This document shows, one piece after another, positions 42,785 to 51,480 of a DNA stretch of 64,000 bases. The notes under the pieces are model-generated. The model was given only the letters and a program-made list of their open reading frames with translations. It was not told the origin of the DNA and searched no databases. This DNA comes from Cytophagales bacterium (GTDB taxonomy: Bacteria > Bacteroidota > Bacteroidia > Cytophagales > Spirosomataceae), in contig RDXN01000040.1 of assembly GCA_004292855.1 (NCBI GenBank), positions 55,924-119,923 of the forward strand. The letters are read 5' to 3'. The first letter of the stretch is position 1; each line of letters starts with the position of its first letter. The position numbers and the translations under genes were made by a program.

Positions 42785-43273
42785 ATGACAACCCAACTGA
42801 GTATACCGACTCAGGCCTTGTCGGCCATCCAAACGGTGCCCTTTACGGCTCTCACGTTCAGCACGACTACTACACTACAAGCCATCGGTCAGTACAGCCA
42901 CGTTCCCGGCGAACTTTACGACGAAGCCGCCCGACTAGGTCTGACTCCGGCAGGGCCAATTCAGTACGTTTATACCGGTGTCAATAGCGATGAGACGAAT
43001 GAGTTTACGTTGGAGATTGCTCTGCCCGTTGCTACAAGTGAGAATCCAACAAGCCGCTTTGCAACGAAGACGTTTGACGCGTTTTCCTGCGTGCAGTACA
43101 CGTATGCGGGGCCGTGGGACGCCATGATGGCGATGTACGATGCCCTGTTTGCCACTTTCTATCAGGCTGGTTACCAAGCCGATCCCGACAAGTGCGTACG
43201 GGAGGTGTACACCGTGGTCGATTTTGAAAACCCCGAAAACTGCGTGACCGAAATTCAGATTGGGTTAGAATAA
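42785..43273 (+). CDS. GyrI-like small-molecule binding protein
   Basis: A 162-residue protein of the GyrI-like/AraC effector-binding family: the early IQTVPFTALTFS, VYTGVNSDETNEFTLEIALPV and a final VREVYTVVDFENPENCVTEIQI are the usual strands. Family members bind or hydrolyse small cyclic compounds. Together with the WYL regulator it may form a drug- or metabolite-response pair. The 3' end overlaps ribF by 9 bp. Confidence 0.83.
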   Translation: MTTQLSIPTQALSAIQTVPFTALTFSTTTTLQAIGQYSHVPGELYDEAARLGLTPAGPIQYVYTGVNSDETNEFTLEIALPVATSENPTSRFATKTFDAFSCVQYTYAGPWDAMMAMYDALFATFYQAGYQADPDKCVREVYTVVDFENPENCVTEIQIGLE

Positions 43274-44191
43274 CAACGCCCGTGCCCGCTCTTCGTCGTG
43301 CTTGAGTTGCTCGACGAGGGCGGGTAATCCACTAAACTTTTGCTCTGGGCGAATGTACTCGCGAAACTGGAGCGTAAGGTGTTCGCCGTAGATGTCGGCG
43401 TCGAAATTAAAAATGAACGTTTCAATAGTCTGGTTCTCGCCCGCTACGGTGGGCCGGAATCCAATGTTAGTCATGCCGCCGAGCGTTTTAGTGCGATGCT
43501 GCACGTCCACGGCGTACACGCCATTAGCCGGAATGAGTTTAACCGGATCATCGACCTGTAAATTAGCAGTTGGGAAACCGATGGTTCGGCCCAGTTGCCG
43601 CCCTTTCACGATGGTGCCCGTCACGTTGTACGAGCGACCCAGAAATCGGTTGGCAGTCTGTACATTACCTTCAGCCAGCGCGGTGCGGATTTTTGATGAG
43701 CTAACGCCTACATCCTCAATATCTTGTCGGGGTATCTCTTCCACCTCGAAGCCGTATTCGCTCTGATGCGCTTTGATGTAATCGAAGCCGCCCTCACGGT
43801 CGCGCCCGAAGCGGTGATCGTATCCGATGACCAGCTTTTGGGTGCCAATTTTCTGGATCAGGATCGAACTGATAAACTCCTCGGAAGTGAGTTGTGAGAA
43901 CGAGCGCGTGAACGGAATCACAACCAAATGATCAACACCCGCTTCGCTGAGTAGGGCAATTTTCTCGTCGAGGGTCGAGAGTAGGCGCAGGTTTTGGCTG
44001 TCGTTCGAAACCACGGTGCGGGGGTGCGGCCAGTACGTAAGTACCACCGATTGGCCGTTGTTCGAGCGGGCAACCTCGGTCAGGCGGGCCAGAATTTTCT
44101 GATGTCCGCGATGAACGCCATCGAACGTGCCGCTCGTGACAACGGCACGTGGCAGGGGCGTTAGAGTATCGATACCGTGGTGTACGATCAT
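43265..44191 (-). CDS. ribF: Bifunctional riboflavin kinase/FAD synthetase
   Basis: Makes FMN and then FAD from riboflavin in the cytoplasm. The 308-residue protein has an N-terminal adenylyltransferase domain with SGTFDGVHRGHQKIL near residues 21-35 and a C-terminal kinase domain with GRTIGFPTANLQV and GGMTNIGFRPT. It is downstream of truB in the minus-strand block. Confidence 0.95.
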   Translation of the reverse strand: MIVHHGIDTLTPLPRAVVTSGTFDGVHRGHQKILARLTEVARSNNGQSVVLTYWPHPRTVVSNDSQNLRLLSTLDEKIALLSEAGVDHLVVIPFTRSFSQLTSEEFISSILIQKIGTQKLVIGYDHRFGRDREGGFDYIKAHQSEYGFEVEEIPRQDIEDVGVSSSKIRTALAEGNVQTANRFLGRSYNVTGTIVKGRQLGRTIGFPTANLQVDDPVKLIPANGVYAVDVQHRTKTLGGMTNIGFRPTVAGENQTIETFIFNFDADIYGEHLTLQFREYIRPEQKFSGLPALVEQLKHDEERARALLF

Positions 44192-44215
44192 ACTGGTTGG
44201 TCCGGTGAAAAGCTG

Positions 44216-44938
44216 TCAGCCCTTAAAATGAGAGGCCACCTCCTGGAAACGATTAATAAACCCCTCGACGGTATAGGCCTCGTCAATACGATACTGGCCG
44301 ATGCGGGTTCGGCGGAGGCTGCTCATGTAAGCCCCATTGTTCAGCAACAGGCCCAAATCGCGCACGAGGCTGCGAATATACGTGCCTTTTGAACACACAA
44401 TACGGAACGAGATTTCGGGGAATGGTTCGGTGCCTACGCGACTTGTGTCAAGTTCAAACTCAGAAACTGTCACAACCCGACTCTTAATCTCGGTGGTCTC
44501 GCCCCGACGAGCTTTCTCGTACAACCGCTCCCCGTTTACGCGCACGGCTGAGTAAATCGGGGGGATCTGTTGGATCTCGCCCGTGAGTTGCTTTACGACT
44601 TCCTGCACCTGTTCAGGCGTAATGCCAGCGGTATCGAACTCGGCGTCGAACTCGGTTTCCAGATCGACGGAGGGGGTGGTACGGCCCAGCACGAGGGTGC
44701 CGGTGTACTCTTTTTCCTGTGCCTGATATTGGTCGATTTCTTTGGTTTTCTTGCCCGAACACAAAATAAGCAAACCCGTTGCGAGCGGGTCGAGTGTTCC
44801 GGCATGGCCAATTTTCTTGAATTTGCAGGCCCGGCGAATCTTGTTCACTACATCGAACGACGTCCACTCGAGGGGCTTGTCGATCAGGATCAGGAGCGCG
44901 GGGTCGGAGGGTGTTGGCTGCGCCGTTTCAGGTTTCAT
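44216..44938 (-). CDS. truB: tRNA pseudouridine(55) synthase
   Basis: Converts U55 in the T loop of tRNAs to pseudouridine. It has 240 residues with the catalytic Asp50 in GHAGTLDPLATGLL and the conserved KPLEWTSFDVV at the N terminus. The first codons lie in a dispersed GTTTCA-type repeat that also covers the end of the neighbouring four-helix gene. It precedes ribF by 25 bp. Confidence 0.95.
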   Translation of the reverse strand: MKPETAQPTPSDPALLILIDKPLEWTSFDVVNKIRRACKFKKIGHAGTLDPLATGLLILCSGKKTKEIDQYQAQEKEYTGTLVLGRTTPSVDLETEFDAEFDTAGITPEQVQEVVKQLTGEIQQIPPIYSAVRVNGERLYEKARRGETTEIKSRVVTVSEFELDTSRVGTEPFPEISFRIVCSKGTYIRSLVRDLGLLLNNGAYMSSLRRTRIGQYRIDEAYTVEGFINRFQEVASHFKG

Positions 44939-45003
44939 TGCTACGCCGTTTCTGTTGTTTCATTGGCTAACGCCGTTTCTATTGTTTCCGTACCCTCGGC
45001 GTT
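44921..45003. repeat. GTTTCA-family dispersed repeat, locus a
   Basis: Tandem variations of GTTTCATTGC and ACGCCGTTTCTGTTG covering the start of truB and the end of the four-helix gene. Related copies are at 45515-45620 and 49099-49256. Confidence 0.7.
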
Positions 45004-45495
45004 GATGGGGTAATGCTCGTTGATGAACAAACCGACATGTTCTTCGGGAATGTCAGCAAATGACTTTTCAGACCGGCTTGTTTTGTATTCAGGTTCTGTT
45101 TCCGCCAGTTTGTATTTAACGCCCTTAAGGTCAGAAGTTCGCAGATACGTCATTAAGTTGCCAATGCGTCGAGCAACATCCAAACTTAACGTGTAGATTT
45201 CGCGGAACTCATTCTCACTTATATAATCTCGGTCGTTTGCTCGGTAGCATTGTGAGCGAACCTCTCCAACAGACCCTTTCGCAATACTCAAGAAATTGAT
45301 GAACTCCCGCTTCCCGTCGCGCTCAAAATCCTCAGCAATGTTGTCCATCACCGAGCCACTTGCACGACGAATTTGATCAGTAAGGCTAAAATCTTGTTTA
45401 AAAATTGGCTTGCAGGAGAATTTGTAAATCTTATTATCTAACAGTCGAGCTTTCTGCCAGCAAATCAACTCTTCAAAACGATGCACGGTAGGCAT
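44941..45495 (-). CDS. Four-helix bundle protein (S23/IVS family)
   Basis: A 184-residue protein of the TIGR02436 family, with FEELICWQKARLL at the start and QIRRASGSVMDNIAEDFER in the second helix. These proteins were first found in intervening sequences of 23S rRNA genes, are related to Avd of diversity-generating retroelements, and have no settled function. The final 17 or so residues (EGTETIETALANETTETA) are repetitive and are encoded by a dispersed repeat that brackets the gene. It interrupts the uppP-truB order. Confidence 0.87.
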   Translation of the reverse strand: MPTVHRFEELICWQKARLLDNKIYKFSCKPIFKQDFSLTDQIRRASGSVMDNIAEDFERDGKREFINFLSIAKGSVGEVRSQCYRANDRDYISENEFREIYTLSLDVARRIGNLMTYLRTSDLKGVKYKLAETEPEYKTSRSEKSFADIPEEHVGLFINEHYPINAEGTETIETALANETTETA

Positions 45496-45514
45496 AATAT
45501 GAATGGTTTCGGTT

Positions 45515-45620
45515 GTTTCAATGCTTCGCGTTTCTGTGGTTTCATTGCTTTCGGCGTTTTAACAGCGCAACGTTGAAACGCCGAAGGCAATGAAACCACA
45601 GAAACGCGAAGCATTGAAAC
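45515..45620. repeat. 45-bp inverted repeat of the GTTTCA family, locus b
   Basis: Arms 45515-45559 and 45576-45620 pair with one mismatch; each contains CAATGCTTCGCGTTTCTGTG or its complement. It lies between uppP and the four-helix gene, upstream of the latter. Confidence 0.88.
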
Positions 45621-45640
45621 GGCGTAGCTAATGAAACTAG

Positions 45641-46420
45641 TTACACAACATCCAGTTTAACCCCAGCCGCTAACAAACCCAGAATAAGCAGCCCCAGGGC
45701 GATGCGATAATAGCCAAAGTATTTGAAGCCGTAGCGGGTCAGGAAACCCACAAAGGCCCGAATCGCCAGCAGACCAACCACGAATGCAATGGCATTGCCG
45801 ATGAGTAATGTCTGGTAATCGGCGGGTTGGAGCATTTTGTAGGTCTTCAGGAGTTTGTAGCCCGAAGCTGCCGCCATCGTTGGGACGGCCAAAAAGAAGG
45901 AAAATTCAGCCGCTTGGGTGCGGGTGAGACCCTGAAACATGCCGCCAATGATGGTTGCCGCAGAGCGCGACACGCCCGGAATCATGGCGATGCACTGGAA
46001 AAAGCCAATCTTGAGGGCTTCGGGGAAGGTAACATCATAATCGCGGGGGACGTCGCGCATGATGCGGTCGATAAACACCAGAACAACACCCCCAACCACG
46101 AGCGAAATCGCCACGACGGTCACGTTCTCCAGTAACGAGTCGATGAAGTCGTTGAGCAGGAAACCGATGATGGCTGCGGGCAGAAAGGCCACAAAAAGTT
46201 TGGCGTAGAAATCGGTCGTTTGCAAAAACCGACGACTGTACAGCACCAGCACCGACAGAATACAGCCAAACTGAACGTTGACCGTGTAGAGCTTGGTGAA
46301 TTCGTCGCCCGCGATCCCGGCCAACGACGAGTAGATAATCATGTGGCCGGTCGACGACACCGGCAGAAATTCGGTCAACCCCTCAATGATGGCCAGAATG
46401 ATGGCATGTAATAAGTCCAT
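45641..46420 (-). CDS. uppP: Undecaprenyl-diphosphatase
   Basis: Recycles undecaprenyl pyrophosphate to the monophosphate carrier for peptidoglycan and other surface polymers, in the inner membrane. The 259-residue BacA-type protein has the motif EGLTEFLPVSSTGH at residues 13-26 and PGVSRSAATIIGG later, with about eight hydrophobic segments. Part of the ftsX-to-ribF block. Confidence 0.95.
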   Translation of the reverse strand: MDLLHAIILAIIEGLTEFLPVSSTGHMIIYSSLAGIAGDEFTKLYTVNVQFGCILSVLVLYSRRFLQTTDFYAKLFVAFLPAAIIGFLLNDFIDSLLENVTVVAISLVVGGVVLVFIDRIMRDVPRDYDVTFPEALKIGFFQCIAMIPGVSRSAATIIGGMFQGLTRTQAAEFSFFLAVPTMAAASGYKLLKTYKMLQPADYQTLLIGNAIAFVVGLLAIRAFVGFLTRYGFKYFGYYRIALGLLILGLLAAGVKLDVV

Positions 46421-46444
46421 GCCGCAAAGGTAGTCGAAGGGCGT

Positions 46445-48673
46445 CTATAAATTGAACCAGTAGGTCAGCTTGGCCTGAATCGAACGGTTGCGCGAGCCGC
46501 CCGTCAGGGTGTTGTAGTTGTCGGTATAGACCAGGAAAAAGTCGGAGACGGGCGCGAATCGCCATTGCAGGCGGGTATTGATATTCATGTTCTCGAACTG
46601 ACTGTTGTATTGCAAAAACGTAGTCCAGAACACCGATTTTGAAAACGTCCAGTCTAAGCGGGGCCCAATCAGGAAAACATTATTCGTGGCAATAGGTAAG
46701 CGTATGTGATTGTACGTCAGGTTCATAGCCAGCGCAATGTACGGCTGGTAGCGATAGTTGACCGAACCGGAGAAGCTCGCAATACTGCCATCATAGTAAC
46801 CTCCGATGAGCGGTTGAGCAAAGAGCCAGAGTTTTTTGCGCTGATCAGATGTGTAGTTGGCTGAGAGATTGTAGTATGTAAACCCTTGTCCTTTTTTGAG
46901 CGAAGGGAGCCGGTTGTTGCTCCGCAGGGCATCGAAATCCGAAAACAGGTAGGTATAGTTCTGGTTGGCCGACACCAGGATGCGGGCCGAGTTCTGAAAC
47001 GATACCGAAACAAACGGCCCCACGGTGCGGTCGGTTATGCCGACAGATGGCATCTGATACTGCTCCATCGCCACGCCCACGCTGTACCGATTGACGCGTT
47101 TGGTGCGTGGATAAAACGACCAGCCGAGGGTGGGGTTGATGCGCAGGAAGTTGCGACGTGGCACAAACCCTACTTCGGAGTCGTAGCCCTCGCCAACCCA
47201 GTCGTGCGCCCAGCGGAACGTATGTTTCAAGACACTGTACATGATGGAGAACCCATTGGCAAACGCATTCTTCCGCTGGTTCTCGCTGAATGACTGATGA
47301 TGATACAGTTTCCCTTGCCACCGGCTGTCTGCCGAAGTGAAATTGTATTCCAGACCAGCTACGCGGTTGAAGCGGGTTAGGCGGGACGACATTTCTGGAT
47401 TAAGGGTCTGTTTGTTGACAAACAAAGCCGAGATATTAGAGCGGCTAAACACCTTTCGCTGAATGGAGGCCACCGTAAAATTGGCCCCGGAGATTCCCTT
47501 GAAGGGGTCGTCGGCGGTTTGGGCATTTAGAAGACCGATGCGCCAGTTGTCGTCGAGCTTGCCGCTCAAACGTGCCCCGTAGAGGATACGGTTCTGCACG
47601 CCTACGCCCGTTACGGAGTCTTTGGCAATGCCGATTTGCCGCGAGAAAAAAGGGCTGAGGATCTGATTCCCAACGGCCCCCAAGCTTCCCTGCGGACCTA
47701 GAAACGGGTTGATGAGGTAGCTGCCGTACCCCGAAAACAGATCGGAGTTTTCCAGAAAAAATTGCCGCTGTTCGGGAAAGTTGACATCGAACCGGGTTAG
47801 GTTAATGATCTGCCGGTCGGCCTCGACGTTCGAGAAATCGGGGTTAACCGTTAGGTCCAGATTCAGGCCTGGCGTGATGGCAATTTTGGCATCGCCCCCG
47901 ACCGTGAAGCGGCTTCCATTATTGGGATTTTTTGGATTAATGAAATCTCGTGAGGCTCCGGCGGCCATGTACGGGATCAGCGAGATGTTGGCACCGGGTT
48001 TGCGGAGTGGCCGCTCAAACTCAATCGGGACCGTGTAGCCCAGGTTCATGATCAACTGATTTTGCGGAATGCGAACCAGTGTTGAGTTTTCATTGGCTTG
48101 TGTATCAAACCGATACGATTTGAATCGCCAATTTTGAGAGCCTTCCTTAAACCGTAGCGTCGTTAGGGGAATAACGGCCTCGGCGGTCCAATAACCATCC
48201 CCAATGTGGGCGTCGCCCGTCCATTTGTTGTCCCAGAATTCACTGAAAAAGGCATTGTCGACCGCCCCGTTGAACAGCAGGGCTTCGCGTTGCACACCGA
48301 GCGGATTCAGGCCAAACAAAAACCCGTTGGTTTGGTCGTTGAACGTATCGAAAACAAAGCTGACGTTGTCGTTGCCACCCGCCCGGAAATCGCGACGGTA
48401 GGAGAGAATAACGAAGTTGCTGGCTGGTACAAAACACTTGGCCGATACGTAGATATTCTTGTCGTCGTAAGCGAGTTTAACAACGGTTTGGTAGCGGGCC
48501 TTGAGTGTATCGGTCGGAAACCACTGGTAGAAATCGCCCATAGGGGCGGCAGACTGCCACACGGCCTCGTCGAGAACGCCGTCGGGTTTAATCTTTTCGG
48601 TTGTGTATTGGACCTTATAAGGGGTCTGAGCAAACAGGAACGCAGGAAAAAGCAACAGGAGAAGTATTCGCAT
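46445..48673 (-). CDS. DUF5916 outer-membrane protein with CBM9-like domain
   Basis: A 742-residue exported protein. A signal peptide (residues 1-15) is followed by a CBM9-like domain (KIKPDGVLDEAVWQSAAPMG, then YDDKNIYVSAKC) and then a long DUF5916 beta-barrel ending in YWFNL. Family members are thought to be outer-membrane proteins handling glycans, but the substrate is unknown. It is inserted between uppP and DUF3098, which are usually adjacent. Confidence 0.88.
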   Translation of the reverse strand: MRILLLLLFPAFLFAQTPYKVQYTTEKIKPDGVLDEAVWQSAAPMGDFYQWFPTDTLKARYQTVVKLAYDDKNIYVSAKCFVPASNFVILSYRRDFRAGGNDNVSFVFDTFNDQTNGFLFGLNPLGVQREALLFNGAVDNAFFSEFWDNKWTGDAHIGDGYWTAEAVIPLTTLRFKEGSQNWRFKSYRFDTQANENSTLVRIPQNQLIMNLGYTVPIEFERPLRKPGANISLIPYMAAGASRDFINPKNPNNGSRFTVGGDAKIAITPGLNLDLTVNPDFSNVEADRQIINLTRFDVNFPEQRQFFLENSDLFSGYGSYLINPFLGPQGSLGAVGNQILSPFFSRQIGIAKDSVTGVGVQNRILYGARLSGKLDDNWRIGLLNAQTADDPFKGISGANFTVASIQRKVFSRSNISALFVNKQTLNPEMSSRLTRFNRVAGLEYNFTSADSRWQGKLYHHQSFSENQRKNAFANGFSIMYSVLKHTFRWAHDWVGEGYDSEVGFVPRRNFLRINPTLGWSFYPRTKRVNRYSVGVAMEQYQMPSVGITDRTVGPFVSVSFQNSARILVSANQNYTYLFSDFDALRSNNRLPSLKKGQGFTYYNLSANYTSDQRKKLWLFAQPLIGGYYDGSIASFSGSVNYRYQPYIALAMNLTYNHIRLPIATNNVFLIGPRLDWTFSKSVFWTTFLQYNSQFENMNINTRLQWRFAPVSDFFLVYTDNYNTLTGGSRNRSIQAKLTYWFNL

Positions 48674-48719
48674 AGGAAACGGCAGGGTATCAACTTAAAA
48701 ACGCCAGTTTCCTGGTCAG

Positions 48720-49073
48720 TTACTGCTTCGGCTTTTTCAGAATCGCAAAAAACTCCAGAATAAACCCGCTTAGAACTACCAACGGGCCAAGCGTCAGGCC
48801 CAAAAACCCAAAACCAAACTCTTCTTTGTCGAGAGTCATAATAAAAAAGCCCGTTAGGATTACGGCTACGCCAATAATCATGAGTCGATAGTTTTCGGCT
48901 CCAAAAGGCATCGCGTCGATAGCGGCTTTCGTCGCTGTCGCGTTCGACACGGGTGTTACGCGTTCTGTAACGGGTGCTTCAGCCACGGAAACACCATTCA
49001 TTACCGACGCCCGGTTCGCTGCTTTGTCGGCGCGGTTGGGCACCGGGGTCATTAAGGTCTTATCTTTTGCCAT
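48720..49073 (-). CDS. DUF3098 membrane protein
   Basis: A 117-residue protein with a disordered, Ala/Val/Thr-rich N terminus and the DUF3098 core: MPFGAENYRLMIIGVAVILT, then GLTLGPLVVLSGFILEFFAI. It has two membrane helices. It is a conserved companion of ftsX and uppP in Bacteroidota, which suggests a role in the cell envelope or division. Confidence 0.88.
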   Translation of the reverse strand: MAKDKTLMTPVPNRADKAANRASVMNGVSVAEAPVTERVTPVSNATATKAAIDAMPFGAENYRLMIIGVAVILTGFFIMTLDKEEFGFGFLGLTLGPLVVLSGFILEFFAILKKPKQ

Positions 49074-49098
49074 AAACTAGTGCCTAAAGGCGTTTTAT

Positions 49099-49256
49099 GT
49101 TTCAATGCTTCGCGTTTCAATGGCCGAGGGCCGTTTCATTGCTTCGCTGTTTCAGGTTTCAATGGCCGATGCGCGTTTCAAGTTTCATTGCTGCGCGTTT
49201 TTACTGAAAACTTGAAACGCCGAAGGCATTGAAACTTGAAACAGCGAAGCATTGAG
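49099..49256. repeat. GTTTCA-family inverted repeat, locus c
   Basis: A long imperfect palindrome between ftsX and DUF3098 made of repeated units such as GTTTCAATGCTTCGCG and GTTTCAATGGCCGAGG, with complements at 49210-49256. It shares the units of loci a and b but has no gene inside. Confidence 0.8.
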
Positions 49257-49261
49257 ACCAA

Positions 49262-50143
49262 TTAATACAACTCATCTAACGATACACCGAGGTAGCGATT
49301 CACGGCCTGATAGGTGCTCAACAGGCCAATCAGCATACCCAACAAGACCAATCCGCCCAGCACCATCGCCATCTTGATTGGCTCCTGCAATACAGCCAGT
49401 TCGGGGATGTTGTACACAGCTGCCTGTTGGAGGGCGACCAACAAACCCGAAGCAACCAGCCCGGCCAGTAATCCCTGCCCGAGGCCACGCAGCAAAAAGG
49501 GGCGTGTAATGAACCCATTGGTGGCCCCCACAAGCTGCATACTCCGAATGAGCATCCGCTGCGAATACAACGCGAGCCGAATCGTGTTGTTCATCAATAA
49601 AACGATAATCAGCAACAGCACTGCCGCAAATGCCGACATCACAAGATAAATCTTGTTGATGTTGCGGTTGATGGTGTCGACCAGATTCTCCTGATAAACG
49701 GCCTCCTGTACGCCGTCGATTTCCTCCAAATCCTGTTTTACGGCTTGTAGTTTAGTCTCCTCAAAATAGTCTTCGTTCAGGCGAACGCGGTAGCTGTCGT
49801 GCAGCGGGTTGTCCTCCAAAAAGGCTTTAAAATCTTCTTTGGTTTCGGCAATAAACTCGCGGGCTGCCGCATCGCGACTAATAAAGTTCACCTGTGGTTT
49901 TCCTTCGGCGGTCAACACATACGGGCGAGCCGCAATCTTTTTGTACACTGGCTCCACCTTTGTTGAGTCGAGGTCACGATCCAGGAAGACCCGCACCTCG
50001 TAGTTCTCACGGATATAGGTCACCAGCCGCTTTGATTGGAGAGCCAACAGTCCACAAAAACCAATCAGAAACAAGGCCACCGTCATGCTGAATAGGATCA
50101 GCCCGCCGGGGTATCGACCTACTTTTTTTGTTCTACGCGCCAT
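49262..50143 (-). CDS. ftsX: Cell division protein FtsX
   Basis: Permease-like partner of FtsE that regulates peptidoglycan hydrolases at the division site. The 293-residue protein has one N-terminal helix, a periplasmic domain (RVFLDRDLDS onward to about residue 165) and three C-terminal helices, the FtsX layout. It heads the minus-strand block. A TATTTTTG box ends 7 bp before the ATG. Confidence 0.93.
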   Translation of the reverse strand: MARRTKKVGRYPGGLILFSMTVALFLIGFCGLLALQSKRLVTYIRENYEVRVFLDRDLDSTKVEPVYKKIAARPYVLTAEGKPQVNFISRDAAAREFIAETKEDFKAFLEDNPLHDSYRVRLNEDYFEETKLQAVKQDLEEIDGVQEAVYQENLVDTINRNINKIYLVMSAFAAVLLLIIVLLMNNTIRLALYSQRMLIRSMQLVGATNGFITRPFLLRGLGQGLLAGLVASGLLVALQQAAVYNIPELAVLQEPIKMAMVLGGLVLLGMLIGLLSTYQAVNRYLGVSLDELY

Positions 50144-50150
50144 ACTTTGA

Positions 50151-50158
50151 CAAAAATA
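50151..50158 (-). promoter_or_regulatory. -7 box of ftsX, near-leaderless
   Basis: TATTTTTG on the minus strand, only 7 bp from the ftsX ATG. The transcript would begin at or within a base or two of the start codon. No clear -33 element is seen. Confidence 0.5.
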
Positions 50159-50255
50159 CGCTTTTCCCTCTAACGTAACAGGGTGGTCTACCGTGTGGCT
50201 CTTGTTTTAGGAAAAATTAAGAGCGCGGGCATGTTGTGCCGGAAATTTTCCGGCA

Positions 50256-50885
50256 TTACTTCTTGTCCAACGCCATCCTGACGGCCAGTCCAGTCAAAAT
50301 GCCTGCCATAACCCACTTTTGCGCTTTGATGAAGGTAGGGCGAGCCGCAAACCAGCGCGCTACGCGCGCTGCCGAGAATACAATAAGGCAATTAACGGTG
50401 GCACTAACCAGCACCTGCGTGGTGCCGAGTTGCAGGTTTTGTACGAGCAATGAACCCAACTCCGGGCGGGTGAACTGTGGAAAAAAAGACAGGTAAAAAA
50501 CGGCAATTTTTGGATTGAGCGCACTCGTCAGGAACCCCATCCGAATGAGCTTGGCGTCGGAGTCGTGGGGGAGCTGCGTTGTCTCGAAGGGCGAAATGCT
50601 GCCGGGTTTCACGCTCTCCCAGGCCAGATAAAGCAGGTAAAGCACACCTAGCCAACGCAGGGCTTCGTAGGCCAGTGGAATGGCCAGAAACACGGCAGTC
50701 AGACCAAACGACACCAGAAAAATATGCACCAGGAACCCCAGAATCACGCCCGACAGCGACAAAATGCCCGCTCGTCGACCCTGTGTAATGGAGCGTGAGA
50801 TCAGGTAAATCATGTTGGGGCCGGGACTCAGCACAAGGCCTAGCGCGGCCAAAGCAAACAACAGGAGATCGGATAGTGGAAGCAT
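50256..50885 (-). CDS. LysE/RhtB-family amino-acid exporter
   Basis: Inner-membrane transporter of 209 residues with about six hydrophobic segments. The LysE family mark is GLVLSPGPNMIYLISRSITQGRRAG near residues 16-40, split by a short loop, and NPKIAVFYLSFFPQF in the middle. Substrates of relatives are amino acids or homoserine lactones. It is followed upstream by a GNAT gene in the same direction (12 bp apart), so the two likely form an operon. Confidence 0.9.
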   Translation of the reverse strand: MLPLSDLLLFALAALGLVLSPGPNMIYLISRSITQGRRAGILSLSGVILGFLVHIFLVSFGLTAVFLAIPLAYEALRWLGVLYLLYLAWESVKPGSISPFETTQLPHDSDAKLIRMGFLTSALNPKIAVFYLSFFPQFTRPELGSLLVQNLQLGTTQVLVSATVNCLIVFSAARVARWFAARPTFIKAQKWVMAGILTGLAVRMALDKK

Positions 50886-50897
50886 ACGGGATCGAGT

Positions 50898-51398
50898 TTA
50901 TAGGTTCAGAAATAATACCATTTGTTCTTCGTCGTGATAGGTGTCGCCGTCCTTAATAGCGTTAGGTTCGAGGGAAAACGACCGGAACCCCATTTTTTCG
51001 TAAAGCCGCTTGGCCGAATGATTGGTCGATACCACTGTCAGTACGATCTGCTCGATGTCGGTTTGGGTTTGTACTCGCCGAATGGTTTCTTCCAGAAGTT
51101 GTTGGCCTAGCCCCTGCCCAGCAAAGGAGGCCGCTACATACATTCGGAACAGCAGCCCCTTGTGGCGAAGCTTCTGCCGGGTTTGCCCTTCGCGGCTAAA
51201 ACTTACAACACCAGCCAATTCGCCTGCATCGGTCAGCAGGCCGAGTGTAAAACTGTCAGCAGTGCCTTTGGTCGGAAACGGTTCGGTTTGTTCATCGTCG
51301 GGGCTGATTCGGAAGCAGTCTCGATGAGTATGCAAGCCATTCATAAAGAACGCTTTGTAGCGGTCGTGATCGTTACTGGTTAATTCAATTAGTTTCAT
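50898..51398 (-). CDS. GNAT-family N-acetyltransferase
   Basis: A 166-residue acetyl-CoA-dependent transferase. The acetyl-CoA loop is FAGQGLGQQLLEETIRR and the C-terminal NHSAKRLYEKMGFRSF is the usual end of the fold. The start at 51398 is preferred over 51416 because it begins MKLIELTSND. The substrate is unknown. Divergent from the MocR-type regulator. Confidence 0.88.
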   Translation of the reverse strand: MKLIELTSNDHDRYKAFFMNGLHTHRDCFRISPDDEQTEPFPTKGTADSFTLGLLTDAGELAGVVSFSREGQTRQKLRHKGLLFRMYVAASFAGQGLGQQLLEETIRRVQTQTDIEQIVLTVVSTNHSAKRLYEKMGFRSFSLEPNAIKDGDTYHDEEQMVLFLNL

Positions 51399-51443
51399 GT
51401 GTATAGCAGTATTCAAACAAACGTACGAACTTGCCGGACTATT

Positions 51444-51458
51444 GAACCGCTCCGGTTC
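51444..51458. promoter_or_regulatory. Candidate MocR-type operator
   Basis: GAACCG-CTC-CGGTTC is a perfect 6+3+6 palindrome 23 bp before the MocR-type regulator gene and about 45 bp from the GNAT start. A second half-like CGGTCCGGTT follows at 51471-51480. Autoregulation from here is typical of the family. Confidence 0.5.
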
Positions 51459-51480
51459 TTAGAAAACAAACGGTCCGGTT

